Part shown: positions 51,640-61,570 of the stretch, piece by piece | Position numbering within the stretch: position 1 is the stretch's first letter | How the letters are laid out: each line of letters begins with the position of its first letter | Origin: Lucinisca nassula | Lineage: Eukaryota; Mollusca; Bivalvia; Lucinida; Lucinidae | Direction: 5' to 3' | Length of the DNA stretch: 64,000 bases | NCBI GenBank assembly: GCA_963580285.1 | Contig: OY757011.1 | Span: 1,330,501-1,394,500 of the forward strand | Translations under genes and position numbers: made by a program | The notes under the pieces: model-generated | Databases searched by the model: none | What the model saw: the letters and a program-made list of their open reading frames with translations, nothing else | Told to the model about the DNA's origin: nothing

Positions 51640-52545
51640 AGAAAACAAGAGCACCTCAAGCGGGTGCCAACGCTCGTCTGCAGTTTCTTTTAGAAAACAA
51701 AAGTTCTAAGTCAAATCAAATTGCAAGATGGAGTTATAAAACTTGTAGGGAATGTAGCTCTTGTGATGGTGAGTATGTGTATGAAGTTTCATGAAGGTAG
51801 GCCAAATACTTTTGGAAATATGGTCAAGGTTAAGTTTTTTGGTTAATTTTTCGAAAAATAGGTCAAAGTTCAAGGTCAAGGTTACAGGTCAAAAAGCGTG
51901 GTATGACTGAAAAGGTCTTGTCCCAAGGAACATTCATGTGAAGTTGGAAGGCTCTGTTGTGAATAGTATTGAAATAAGAGACAAAAACAATTTAAAAAAA
52001 AAAACGGTGAGAAAAGGGGAGATAATTCAATCAAATTGCAAGATGGAGTTATAAAACTTGTAGGGAATGTAGCTCTTGTGATGGTGAGTATGTGTATGAA
52101 GTTTCATGAAGGTAGGCCAAATACTTTTGGAAATATGGTCAAGGTTAAGGTTTTCGGTTAAATTTTCGAAAAATAGGTCAAAGTTCAAAGGTCAAGGTCA
52201 CAGATCAAAAAGTGTGGTATCACTGAAAAGGTCCTGTCCCAAGGAACATTCATGTGAAGTTTGAAGGCTCTGTTGTGAATGGTATTAAAATGAGAGCAAA
52301 AAATGTGTTTCAGAAAAAAATTGGAAAAGGGGAGATAATTCAGCCAAAATCAACAATGTTGTTATAGTCCTTGGTCAAAATGTAGCTCTTGTGATGATGA
52401 GTGTGTGTATGAAGTTTCATGAGGCTAGGTCTAATACTTTTTAAGTTATAGCCAAGGTTAAGTTTTTTTGGAACGACGCAGGACGACAACGCAGACGCCA
52501 GAGTGATGACAATAGCTCGAAAGTTTTTGAAAAAAAAACAGACGA
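51640..52545 (+). repeat. Array with ~310-bp units inside the satellite
   Basis: The head 'aagagcacctcaagcgggtg' and 'ccaacgctcgtctgcagttt' is followed by two near-identical ~310-bp units ('gcaagatggagttataaaac', 'gatggtgagtatgtgtatga', 'aggtcaaagttcaaggtcaa') and a third partial unit. It ends 'cgacgcaggacgacaacgca' and 'gacgccag...aatagctcg'. This head and tail arrangement is widespread in bivalve repeats. ORFs are artefacts. Confidence 0.7.
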
Positions 52546-52549
52546 GCTA

Positions 52550-52690
52550 ATAAGTTGTGCACAAGATAATAACTTGTGCCACCAGATATTATGTTGTTCG
52601 CACAAGATAATATCCTGTGCGCACAAGATATTATCTTGTGCGAACAATATATTAAGCTAAATTGCATGTCCCTTCCAGGGTTCCGTACTT
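52550..52690. repeat. Palindromic satellite, right part and common flank
   Basis: 'gtgcacaagataataacttg', 'gcgcacaagatattatcttg' and then 'catgtcccttccagggttcc', the same flank seen at 20225. Confidence 0.6.
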
Positions 52691-53584
52691 TTCTGACAAA
52701 TTTTCCACCAGCATAAAACTTGTGTGAATGAGCAGCTCGCCATATTCAGCATTCGCTGTTCATAAAGGCCGATGTTTTTTGTTTTTTGTTCTTTTGTACC
52801 ATTACAGTGAGATGCTCACCGACGTTGCGGTTTCGCTCCTCACCGGGTTCGTAAATATAAATTACAAAATACTTTCTACGTACATGGTCCTTCTTTCAAT
52901 AATTTAAGAAGGGCAGATAACACTGAAACATTTTCCGTAAAAGTCTTACCAGGAAAATAGTGCTTTTACGAGCGACAACGTCACTGCAACGTCATGACAT
53001 TGCACTGGCGTATTACTAAGATTTCATGGGCATGACGTGGGTCTTTTTCATAAAAGGCGACCACCTCTGACTCAAGCGAGCCAGAGCCTTTGCTGCTCTC
53101 GGATATGTAGAAGAGAAGGTGCGTTTTAGGTGGCTACGCACATGCATTTGACAAAGGGTATGTTTTGATAACGATAATCCGGGCGGTAATACAGAGGAAG
53201 TAACTTCTCAAAAATGACAATTGTAAGCCACAAAACGTTGGAGATCGAGTGGAAAAGAATTTGTAAAATATTGTTTGTTTTTTTCGTCAACTGATAACTT
53301 TACTTGAAAATAAATTTGTAAAACAGCACAAATGATTGCTTGCAGGTAAACTTTAACCAAATGCGGACGCCGATGCTTACGCCGACGCCGGACGCCGGGG
53401 GTATGGCAATAGCCCCCCCCCCCCCCCACTTACTTTCGAAAGGCGACCAAAAATGGCGGACTTTCAACTTTACAGACTGGGGAAGCCTTCCTTTTAAAAG
53501 GAAACTTCATCTATGTTGGGTCTGACTGATCAACTAACTTAATCATAGTTAACACAAAACATAATTATTTCTATAATTATTATA
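52691..53584. other. No gene recognised; downstream flank of Kazal gene
   Basis: 53350-53430 carries 'gcttacgccgacgccggacg' and a C-run, the end motif of a bivalve repeat. 53055-53110 has a weak hairpin. Nothing coding was seen. Confidence 0.4.
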
Positions 53585-53590
53585 TTTATT
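53585..53590 (-). terminator. Polyadenylation signal AATAAA
   Basis: AATAAA on the minus strand about 50 bp after the stop codon of the Kazal exon, in an AT-rich stretch. Its spacing fits a normal 3' end for that gene. Confidence 0.6.
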
Positions 53591-53639
53591 TAATCATGAA
53601 ACTTAAACGTGTTTTGTCCTCTTTAAGTCTGGGAATAGT

Positions 53640-53734
53640 TTAGCCAGTGATAGTTCCGCCTCCACAAGGTCCGTTATGAGCGAGCGTAACAGAATGGGTT
53701 CCGCAGTTGGCTGCACTGAGGCGACACGTGTTAC
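53640..53734 (-). CDS. Terminal exon of a Kazal-domain protein
   Basis: A minus-strand acceptor 'cttttgtttcag' is followed by 31 codons: 'NTCRLSAANCGTHSVTLAHN', 'GPCGGGTITG' and a TAA stop. The cysteine pattern (TC-RL, NC, PC) and the 'LAHNGPC' ending are those of the C-terminal half (cysteines 4-6) of a Kazal inhibitor domain. The exon enters in phase 1, so a preceding exon ending 'GVTY' plus one base would complete the domain, as at 29629-29796. That donor exon must lie at higher coordinates and was not found in the 10 kb available, where the intron is crowded with FB-A, PLE and LTR elements. It is a probable secreted serine-protease inhibitor. Confidence is high for the domain and moderate for function. 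Confidence 0.8.
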
Positions 53735-53758
53735 CTGAAACAAAAGACTGTAATGAGC

Positions 53759-54041
53759 CATAACGAAAACACGCCTATACAAATACATTGTAAATTTGAC
53801 CGCCGAAAAAAAAGAGAAAATTTTAAGATTAAAAACTGTGATATTTTTCTTATTTCTGCTCACAGTATAGATTGTGGGTACACGTTAGAACCGCCTCAGC
53901 GAGGCGGTTCTAACGAGTACCCACAATCTATATGTTAGAGCAGAAATAACACAAATAATGTACACCCCTGTAAACACCAGTTTTATTGTATAAAACTGAG
54001 GTTCAATGGGGTCATAATTATATAGGCGTGTTTTCGTGATG
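53759..54041 (+). mobile_element. FB-A element in the Kazal gene intron
   Basis: 'cataacgaaaacacgcctat', 'ttgaccgccgaaaaaaaaga', the intact central hairpin 'gttagaaccgcctcagcgag', the secondary hairpin, and 'ataggcgtgttttcgtgatg'. It starts 25 bp upstream (in transcript sense) of the acceptor of the terminal Kazal exon. Confidence 0.75.
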
Positions 54042-54069
54042 ACCAGAGGAAGGTGAAAAGATATAGAGG

Positions 54070-54210
54070 ATATTTGATTGTTTCAGTGTAAGATAGATTT
54101 TATTTTATCGAATGAACACCAAAACCAGTATTTTCACGAGTGGCGTAGCCACGAAATTATGAGTTTTGGTGTTCATGAGTGAAATAAAATTTGATCTTAC
54201 ACTAAAAAAA
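54070..54210. repeat. Hairpin related to the 35.8/36.4-kb hairpins
   Basis: 'tttattttatcgaatgaaca' and 'ccaaaaccagtattttcacg' pair with 'gagttttggtgttcatgagt' and 'gaaataaaat' around 'gtggcgtagccac'. 'gatcttacact' closes it. Confidence 0.55.
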
Positions 54211-54696
54211 TCACCAAATTTTCTGACGTCACGTACTTTGTCGCGCATTAAAAAATACTTACTTTCTTCTCCACTAACATTTTACTCTAAAACCTAACAT
54301 TTTTTTTACTCTATCAGGTACGTTAGCAGCTGTACATAATCCTCGCGCGAGGGTGATGCACGATATATATAGATAGATTTCTTTTTGACAGCATGTCTTT
54401 CTTTCCATCTGTCAGTTATTGTGAAAATCTTTTATTTGAAGTTGTGCTAGTTTCGACCAATAAGCTCTCTTCTGTTACCCTCAAAGTAGTTTCAAATCCC
54501 CTGTGAAAGGACTTGAATATACGACCCACACTCTAATGAAGGGCATGGAGACGTTTTACGGCCTCCACACATTCCACCAGCTGCGGTCAAGTTGAAATAT
54601 CGCAAAAACACGCCTATATAATTTTGACCAACACGAACCCCACTTTTATACAGTAAAACTGGGATTTACAGGGGTATACCTTATTTTTTCTTATTT

Positions 54697-55722
54697 AATT
54701 TAATTGAATGGGCTTTTCACAGAGAAGATTCTCTCTATCTTGCATGTAATGTCAGAAATGCAGTTTTCACTTCTAAAGAGCATAAGAATTATACACTTTG
54801 GTCATGTCAGAAAGTGTGTGATGCCCTCACCTTTCTACTTGACAATATTTATATTAGATTCGGTACTAAGTTATTTAGACAAATTGTGGGTATTCCGATG
54901 GGTACTAATTGCGCACCTCTTGTGGCTGATCTGTTCTTGTATTGTTATGAAAGAGACTTCATTTTGTCGCTTTCCATTGATAACCAATCTGAAATTATTG
55001 AAGCTTTTAGCTCTACTTCTAGATATTTAGATGATTTATTAAATATTGATAATACCTATTTTGATGGTTTGATCAGTCAGATTTACCCCCTAGAACTTCA
55101 GTTAAATAAAGCAAATTCTTCTGATACCAAGGTCCCGTTTTTGGATTTACATCTATCTATTGTAGATGGATTTGTTTCGTGCAAAATTTATGATAAACGC
55201 GATGACTTTGATTTTGAGATTGTAAATTTTCCTTTTTTGGATGGTGATGTTCCTCGTCCGCCATCTTATGGCGTTTATATTTCGCAATTAATTCGATTTG
55301 CTAGAGTGTGTAGTCATGTAACTGACTTCAACACTCGTAATAAATTATTAACGGCTAAACTCCTTAATCAGGGTTATCGGTACCATAAACTACGCAAAGC
55401 CTTTTCAAAATTTTATAGACGCCATTCTGATTTAATTTCAAAATTCAATATTGGACTTAAATCTCTTCTGCAACAAGGTCTATCGGAACCCGAATTTTAT
55501 GGTGACTTAGTATATAAATTCAGAAAAATATATAACCGCAATGACTTCAGCACCCAATTTCGTAAAATCATTCTTCGATATATAAAGATTGGGTACAACA
55601 TGGATATTATACGACAGACTGCATGCATGGTAGTTAACCCAATCACGGTTGGCAACTTTTCTTCCCTCTTTAATTGCACGCCGGTGGGTCAGGCCTCCGA
55701 TTCTATGACGGCTCCAACGTAA
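54697..55722 (+). pseudogene. PLE reverse transcriptase fragment, open throughout
   Basis: 342 codons are open from the 5' junction to a TAA-type stop without interruption. Order: 'NLIEWAFHREDSLYLACNV', 'SKEHKNYTLWSCQKVCDAL', 'RQIVGIPMGTNCAPLVADLF' (RT motif B region), 'TSRYLDDLLNID' (catalytic YLDD), 'VPFLDLHLSI', 'CKIYDKRDDFDFEIVNFPF', 'PSYGVYISQLIRFARVC', 'KAFSKFYRRHSDLISK', and a C-terminal 'TACMVVNPITVGNFSSLF' and 'NCTPVGQASDSM'. The N-terminal 'PKLHK' part is missing through truncation, and no GIY-YIG domain follows. The 'IPMG' and 'LDD' context and 'YGVYISQLIRF' block place it with Penelope-like rather than LINE or LTR reverse transcriptases. Too short to be functional, but the lack of lesions implies a recent insertion. 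Confidence 0.8.
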
Positions 55723-56289
55723 AGGCTTATTGAAAATTAGAGAGATAATGTTGGTTGGTGCCTGATGCTCTGTCTCTGGTCGGGCTCATCGGAGTCTAAC
55801 TGTTGGTTTTCTTTTGCTCCAGCATTTCAGTGGCTTCTTGCTGTCGAGTCCTCACCGTTGTCTCACCTCTGTGGTTCTTTGATTTTAGTGTTCACGGAGA
55901 TGTTGCACTGATGAGTTGGGAGGCCTTCATGCGGACTGAACAAATTATTTGTCTAAATCGCGACGGAAGTAAGGGCGAGGATTGTGGCCACGTAAAATCG
56001 ATTTAAGCCCCCCAGTGGAAATCTTCCACTGACCGTTCCAAGGCGGCTCTTCTGTGGCGATTTATTTATGTTGTTGTTTGTTACTTACTGTGTGTATCTC
56101 TTGTGTCTTTTGGTTTTGGATGGCCATATGGCCATTTTGTGGGAAAGTAACTGTCCTTATGGCCTTCCTTTGTTTAGGTTTCCATTATGGTCTGGTCGCT
56201 TAATGTTTGTATTTCTTTCCCTTTGGTGTCTTTTATGGGTGGAGTAAGTTAATTGTATCAATTCCTGATCTTTGTTTTACTTCTACTTT
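54697..56289 (+). mobile_element. Best-preserved PLE copy
   Basis: A 5'-truncated copy of ~1.59 kb, comprising RT coding DNA (54697-55722) then a ~565-bp tail with the usual landmarks and terminus 'ttttacttctacttt'. It lies inside an FB-A element. The tail's C-run is short ('gccccccag'). This is the reference copy for the family in this window. Confidence 0.8.
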
Positions 56290-56496
56290 ACTAAAATATA
56301 GATTGAAGGTACTCGTTAGAACCGCCTCGACAAGGCGGTTCTAATGAGTACCCACAAGCTATATTATGAGTACTCGTTAGAACCGCCTCGATGAGGTGGT
56401 ACTAATGAGTACAAACAATCTATATTTGGAGCAGAAACAAGAAAAAGATCACACTTTTTAATCTTAAAATTTCCGTTTTTCGGAGATAAAGTTTAT

Positions 56497-57945
56497 TGTT
56501 ATGCATAAGAATTTATTTTTCTGATTCCAAACTTTCACCTCACTGGGTGACCTAATAATGTTATTAATATATTGTTTATTCTTCTTAAAGAAGTTTTTTG
56601 GTAAAATGAGTCACAGCTTAATTTTATCTCAAAATTTGTAAATAGCTTGTTTACAAGAAAAAGTACTATGGAATCTTCCAGAAAGTTCGGGGTTATTTTA
56701 TAGGCGTCATTCATTATCAAAAGTTTATAGACGTCATTCTGATTTAATTTCAAAATTCACTACTGTACTTAAATCGCTTCTGCAACAAGGTCTATCGGAG
56801 TCCGAATTTTATGGTGACTTAGTATATAAATTAAGAAAAAATTATAACCGCAATGACTTCAGCACCCAATTTCGTGAAATCATTCTTCGATATAAAAAGA
56901 TTGGGTACAACATAAATGTTATACGACAGACTGCATGTATGGTAGTTAACCCAATCACGGTTGACAACTTTGCTTCCCTCTTTAATTGCACGCCGGTGGG
57001 TCAGGCCTCAGATTCTATGACGGTTCCAACGTAACGGCTTATGTTGGTTGGTACCTGATTCTCTGTCTCTGGTCTGGCCTATTGGAGTCTAACTGTTGGT
57101 TTTCTTTTGCTCCAGCATTTCTGTTGTTTCTTGCTGTCGATTCCTCACCGTTGTTTCATCTCTGTGGTTGTTTGATTTTTGTGTACACGGAGATGTTGCA
57201 CTGATGAGTTTGGAGGCCTTCATGCGGACTGAACAAATTATTTGTCTTAATCGCGACAGAAGTAAGGGCGAGGATTATGGCCACGTTTTAAGGCCCCCCC
57301 CCCCCCCGATGGAATTCGTTTCCGCTGACCGTTCCAAGGCGGTTCTTCTGTCGCGGTTTATTTTTGTTATGGTTTGTCTTTGGGTATTTGTGTCGCATAT
57401 ATTATTTTATTTCGGTAGCCTTTTGGCCAATTGTGGGAAAGTAACTGTCCTTTTGGCTTTCCGCTGTTGGTGTTTCCGTTGGGGTATGTTGCTTCGTGTT
57501 TGTGTTTCTTTCCCTTTTGTGTCTCTGAAAGGAGCAGTGGGTTAATTGTATCGATTTCTGATCATTGCCTCTACTTCTATTTTGCATTATTTATAGAAAA
57601 TTACCTAACCTTATTCCACAGCCCTCTGGATCGTTCTAGAGAAATCTTAGGGCCTATAAAAGAGCTTGACTTTTCTCTTCGAGTCAGACTTTGGCATTTG
57701 AAATTTGAGTTTATAAGAAAAATTATTTCTGAATTCTGTGTTGGATTGTTAAAGGATATTATTTTTAATTTCGGACTGTGAATTCTGTGGAATCAATGAA
57801 AATAGATTCATTCAAGGATATTTCATAACAGAGCTAAGTAAAATTTTCTTACTTCTACGGGTTAAAGATAGTTTGTAAATAAATTTTGTTAATTTTTTCC
57901 AAAGGCTTGTTTGCTTTTTCTTTCTGATACGCCTGACTCGTAACA
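56497..57945 (+). mobile_element. Solo LTR interrupted by a PLE
   Basis: The LTR halves are 56497 to ~56693 and ~57583-57945, giving about 560 bp when the PLE is excluded. They match the LTR of the element at 61019: 'tgttatgcataagaatttat', 'gtttacaagaaaaagtacta', 'ccacagccctctgga', 'gggcctataaaagagcttga' (TATA box) and 'gcttgtttgctttttctttc'. It starts TG, ends CA and is flanked by the 5-bp duplication 'tttat' (56492-56496, 57946-57950). No internal domain remains, so it arose by LTR-LTR recombination. Confidence 0.8.
56694..57582 (+). mobile_element. PLE fragment inside the solo LTR
   Basis: It begins with a small duplication ('ttataggcgtcattc', 'tttatagacgtcattc'), continues through RT C-terminal DNA ('ctcttctgcaacaagg'-type block at 56768) and the full tail with an enlarged C-run (57293-57307), and ends at 'cctctacttctatttt', after which LTR sequence resumes. 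Confidence 0.75.
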
Positions 57946-58169
57946 TTTATAATGTATTTGTATAGGCATGTTATCATAATGATATGTTTGAATAGTCGTG
58001 TTTTCGTAATGAATGTTCTATCTAAGTGGTAATCATTTAATTGGAACCAAGGACTACAACACCGAACTGAAAACAGTAGAGTTTCTCTGATTCAATTCGT
58101 TCAATTCTTCACCTAGCTCCTGGCTATTGAGACGTTTTTTTTTTGTGTTTTTTTTTTTTTTTTTTTTTT

Positions 58170-58392
58170 TTGTTATGGCTTGTCTTTGAATGTGTGTATC
58201 GCTTATATTATTTTCCTTTGGACAGCCAATTGGCCATTTTGTGGGAAAGTAACTGTCCTTTTGGCTTCTCGCTATTGATGTTTCCATTAGGGTGTATTTG
58301 TTTCATGTTTGTGTTTCTTTCCCTTGGTGTCTCTGATGGGAGCTGTGGATTAATTATATAGATTCCAGATCAGTGTCTTCAATTCTATTTTA
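58170..58392 (+). mobile_element. PLE terminal fragment
   Basis: 'gttatggcttgtctttgaat', 'ccattttgtgggaaagtaac', 'ggagctgtggattaattata', ending 'gtcttcaattctattt'. It is preceded by a poly(T) stretch (58133-58171). Confidence 0.6.
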
Positions 58393-58582
58393 TCTGAGCG
58401 GACTCATGATGATTTATTTTACTTAAGACTAAAACATATTCTTGATATTTATTCTGTCGCTATGGTTTACCTTCAGTGGATGAAAGTAGAAGACATTGCC
58501 TAGTGCTGAAGACGTTCGAACCATTTTAGTTGAATTGTATCGCTGTATCACTAGTTCAAACAAGTATTTTAGTATTCTTTAT

Positions 58583-59127
58583 GGTGGTTGGCGCCTGATC
58601 TTTGGTCACCCCACCCCCCCCCCCCCCCCGGAGTCTACCTGTTGGTTTTCTTTTGCTCCAGCAATTCTGTTGTTGTATGCTGTCGAGTCGTCAACCTTGT
58701 CTCATATCTGTAGTTTTTTGATTTGTATGTTCTAGGAGATGTTACACTGATGAGTTAGGAAGCCTTCATGCGGACTAAACAAAATAAGTGTATACAGAAA
58801 TAGAGGTAAGGGCGAGGATTATGGTCATGTAAAATCGATTTAAGCCCCCCAGTGGAATTCTTTCCACTGACCGTTCCAAGGCGGTTTTTCTGTGGCGGTT
58901 TATTTATGTTGTTGTTTGTTACTTACTGTGTGTATCACTTGTGTCTTTTTATTTTGGATGGCCATTTGGCCATTTTGTGGGGAAGTAACTGTCCTTATGG
59001 CCTTCCTTTGTTTAGGTTTCCATTATGGTCTGGTCGCTTCATGTTTGTGTTTCTTTCCCTTTGGTGTCTTTGATGGGTGGAGTAAGTTAATTGTATCGAT
59101 TCCTGATCTTTGTTTTACTTCTACTTT
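58583..59127 (+). mobile_element. PLE 3' tail
   Basis: 'ggttggcgcctgatctttgg', a C-run of ~17 (58610-58629), 'tctacctgttggttttcttt', 'aggcggtttttctgtggcgg' and the terminus 'ttgttttacttctacttt'. It carries a second C-run position compared with other copies. Confidence 0.65.
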
Positions 59128-59350
59128 GCTTCAACAATGAAACTGTTGTTCCAAATTTGGATCTTGAACAAGAACGTACTGATATTTGCGTTCTACTATG
59201 TTTTTCCACGGTGTACATTTTATAACAAACTTATCCCGGGGAAAGAAATGCCATGTTTCGTCAAAGGAACTTTTAAGGTCTTTTGGACTTTAAAAAGCTT
59301 TATTTCTCTCAGAAATGAAATCAATGTAGCTTTTTTCTGTCAGGAGCAAA
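59128..59350. other. No gene recognised
   Basis: A small + strand ORF (59110-59364) is hydrophobic but shows no family features, and it overlaps repeat ends. Confidence 0.35.
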
Positions 59351-59550
59351 GCCGGCCTCGGTAGCGCAGTCAGATGCGCGTCTGATTGATGATCGGGGGT
59401 CGCGGGTTCGACACCTGCCAAGTGGACAAGTCTTTCGCGGAGATTTATCAAAAAATATTTCTAACGTCAGTCTCTCCCTTCCTCTGATACAAGAAGGGCA
59501 GATGTAATTTTCATGCGACTTAATGTGCACTTAAATGCTTAACCGCTGAT
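59351..59550 (+). mobile_element. tRNA-headed SINE
   Basis: The head 'gccggcctcggtagcgcagt' with 'cagatgcgcgtctgattgat' and the B box-like 'gcgggttcgacacc' is followed by a body with 'tctctcccttcctctgatac' and 'aagaagggcagatgtaattt' and the tail 'tcatgcgacttaatgtgcac'. The head lacks a pairing acceptor 3' strand, so it is SINE rather than a tRNA gene. Confidence 0.6.
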
Positions 59551-59626
59551 ATACAAAACTTATAGAAATAGATGCCCAGGGAAAGCCACAATTGAATATC
59601 ACAGCCTGCCAATGGCAGTAAGAGGA

Positions 59627-59910
59627 TGGCCCCCGCCCATCGGGGCTTGAAAAAATAGATGGGGCTGCATGATGCTTCCACGCAGAGCTGAAACCGACCG
59701 CACACGGGTTCTGGTAAACCGCTTAGAGAATCTAAACCTGCTCATGCAAAGCGGTGCGAGTCGGTCCGTCCATCCTTATAAATCCCATTGGTTTCATTGG
59801 GCGACAGGGCTTGAGATGTCATTTCATCTCAATGTCGGGTGCATGTCCCATAAAATTTGAAGCGACGTCTCCAAAATGACCTATACAGTGTTGACGGCGA
59901 CGGTAAACCT
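59627..59910 (+). mobile_element. SINE-2, full length
   Basis: 'ggcccccgcccatcggggct', 'gctgcatgatgcttccacgc', 'ggtaaaccgcttagagaatc', 'ggtttcattgggcgacaggg', 'gcgacgtctccaaaatgacc' and the 3' end 'ttgacggcgacggtaaacct'. It is adjacent to an FB-A element. Confidence 0.65.
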
Positions 59911-59916
59911 TAAATC

Positions 59917-60196
59917 CATCACGAAAACACGACTACATAATTCTGACCCCTTTGAACCCGACTTTTATATTGTAAAACTGGGGTTTAGAGGGGTAAACCT
60001 TATATTTCAAATCCCTGCTCTAAAATATAGATTGTGGGTACACGTTAGAATCGCCTCGATGAGGCGGTTCTAAGGTGTACCCACAATCTATATTTTGAGT
60101 AAAAATAAGAAAAACATCCCAGTTTTTCATCATAAAATTTCCCTTTGTTCGGCGGTGAAATTTACAATGGATTGTTATAGGCGTGTTCTCATTATG
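59917..60196 (-). mobile_element. FB-A foldback element
   Basis: 'catcacgaaaacacgactac', 'gtaaaactggggtttagagg', the hairpin 'aatcgcctcgatgaggcggt', 'tattttgagtaaaaataaga' and the end 'taggcgtgttctcattatg'. Complete copy. Confidence 0.75.
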
Positions 60197-60223
60197 AAAC
60201 AAACAAAACACTAAAAGGAAAAG

Positions 60224-60480
60224 TAACTAACAATGAAGAAGACAAACAGAAATTCTAATGCCCTTGCGTTTGTAACGCGACGTCTGATTGGATAACGTCA
60301 AGAGAAAGAGTAACTAACGATGAAGACGACAAAACAGAAATTCTAATGCACTTGCGTTTGTAACGCGACGTCTGATTAGATAACGTCAAGAGGAAGAGTA
60401 ACTAACAACTAAGAAGACAAAACATGAATTCTAATGCACTTGCGTTTGTAAAGCGACGTCTGATTGGATAGCGTCAAGAT
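60224..60480 (+). repeat. Three tandem copies of an 87-bp unit
   Basis: Units start at about 60224, 60311 and 60398 with 'taactaacaatgaagaagac', and each holds 'attctaatgc', 'cttgcgtttgtaa', 'gcgacgtctgatt' and 'ataacgtcaag'. They differ by only a few substitutions, so the duplication is recent. 'gcgacgtctgattggata' recurs once per unit. Confidence 0.8.
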
Positions 60481-60909
60481 TGTGCGACAGTATATTCTGC
60501 GATATACTGTCGGAAATCCGACGTCATCACGTAACGTCCCTTTTCATTGGCTGGCATATGGTTTTACGCAGCTCACTGTGCTTGCAATTTTGGACAAAAT
60601 GAGCATTTTTTTTAACAAAAAAGTGAAAGAGTGCATTAGAATGGGGATAAGTGTATTGAAAATTGTTATTTGTGGAGGTTAATCGTCGCTTTTACGATCG
60701 CAAATTACGTTTTACGGCTCCGCTGACGCGTCGGCGAAAAACGAAATTTCCGACCGTAAAACCGCCGATTTACCTCTCCAAATGACAATTTCGAATACAA
60801 TGATCCCCTAAATAAACGAACAAAATAGCAACCAGCTCCCTCTTTCTAGCCTACCAAGGATAAGTCTGATAAGTAACTGGTTCAATATGACCCAAATAGT
60901 GTTGCCGCC
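60481..60909. other. No gene recognised; small inverted repeats
   Basis: 'gcgacagtatattc'/'gcgatatactgtcgg' form a hairpin at 60483-60512. 'gtaaaaccgccgatt' and 'gcttttacgatcgc' are weak inverted pieces. No exon. Confidence 0.4.
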
Positions 60910-61018
60910 CAATACAAAAACACGCCTTTACAAATACATTGTTAATTTTATCGCCGGAAAAAGGAAGATTTTTAGATGAAAAACTGTGATACTTTTCTTA
61001 TTTCTGCTCAAAATATAC
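60910..61018 (+). mobile_element. FB-A left end, cut by LTR retrotransposon
   Basis: 'aaaaacacgcctttacaaat', 'ttatcgccggaaaaaggaag', 'tagatgaaaaactgtgatac' and 'tatttctgctcaaaatat' stop where the LTR begins. The right half, if present, would be beyond the window. Confidence 0.65.
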
Positions 61019-61570
61019 TGTTATGCATAAGAATTTATTTTTCTGATTCCCACTGTCACCCCACTGTTGACCAAATATTGCTATAAATATCTTGTTATTC
61101 TTCTTATAGAAGATTCTAGAAAACTGAGTCACAGATTAATGTTATTTTTGTAAACAACATGTTTACAAGGAAAAGTACTTCAGAACCTTCCAGAAAGTTC
61201 AGGTTTGCATTATTTTTAGAAAATTACCTCATCTTATTCCACAGCCCTCTGGAATGTTCTAGAGAAATCTTAGGGTCTATAAAAGAGCTTGATTTTTCTC
61301 ATTGAGTCAGACTTTGGAGTTTGATGTTTGGGCTTATAAGGAAAGTTATTTCTAAATTCTGTGTTGGATTATTAAAGGATATTACTTTTCATTTTGGACT
61401 GTGAATTCTGTGGGATCAAGGAAAATAGATTCATTCAGGGTATTTCATTCAGAGCTAAGTACATTTAATTTTCTTACTTCTACAGGTTAAAGTTAACTTG
61501 TAAATAAATTTTGTTAAATTTTTTCAAAAGGCTTGTTTGCTTTTTCTTTCTGCTACGCCTGGCTCGTCCG
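61019..61570 (+). repeat. 5' LTR
   Basis: It starts 'tgttatgcataagaattt', contains a TATA box at 'gggtctataaaagagc', AATAAA at about 61503 and a T-rich stretch. The end is ambiguous: the solo LTR finishes '...cctgactcgtaaca', while here the sequence reads 'cctggctcgtccgggataaa'. The latter resembles the 18-nt tRNA-Pro primer site with three G missing, so LTR end and primer site seem to overlap or one copy is altered. Confidence 0.65.

Larger units (their letters stand above)
54599..57981 (+). mobile_element. FB-A element broken by two successive insertions
   Basis: Three FB-A pieces belong to one element: 54599-54696 ('aaacacgcctatataatttt', 'gaaccccacttttatacagt', 'gggatttacaggggtatacc'), about 56290-56496 ('aaaatatagattgaaggtac', the hairpin with a duplicated part, 'gaaacaagaaaaagatcaca', 'cggagataaagttta') and 57946-57981 ('tataatgtatttgtataggc', 'atgttatcataatg'). 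A PLE sits in the first gap and a solo LTR in the second. A second short terminus-like piece follows at 57985-58011. Confidence 0.75.

Noticed and set aside
29629..53734. Treating the two Kazal exons as one gene
   Set aside because: The exon with the stop codon lies upstream of the internal exon in minus-strand direction, so a single collinear transcript is impossible as assembled.
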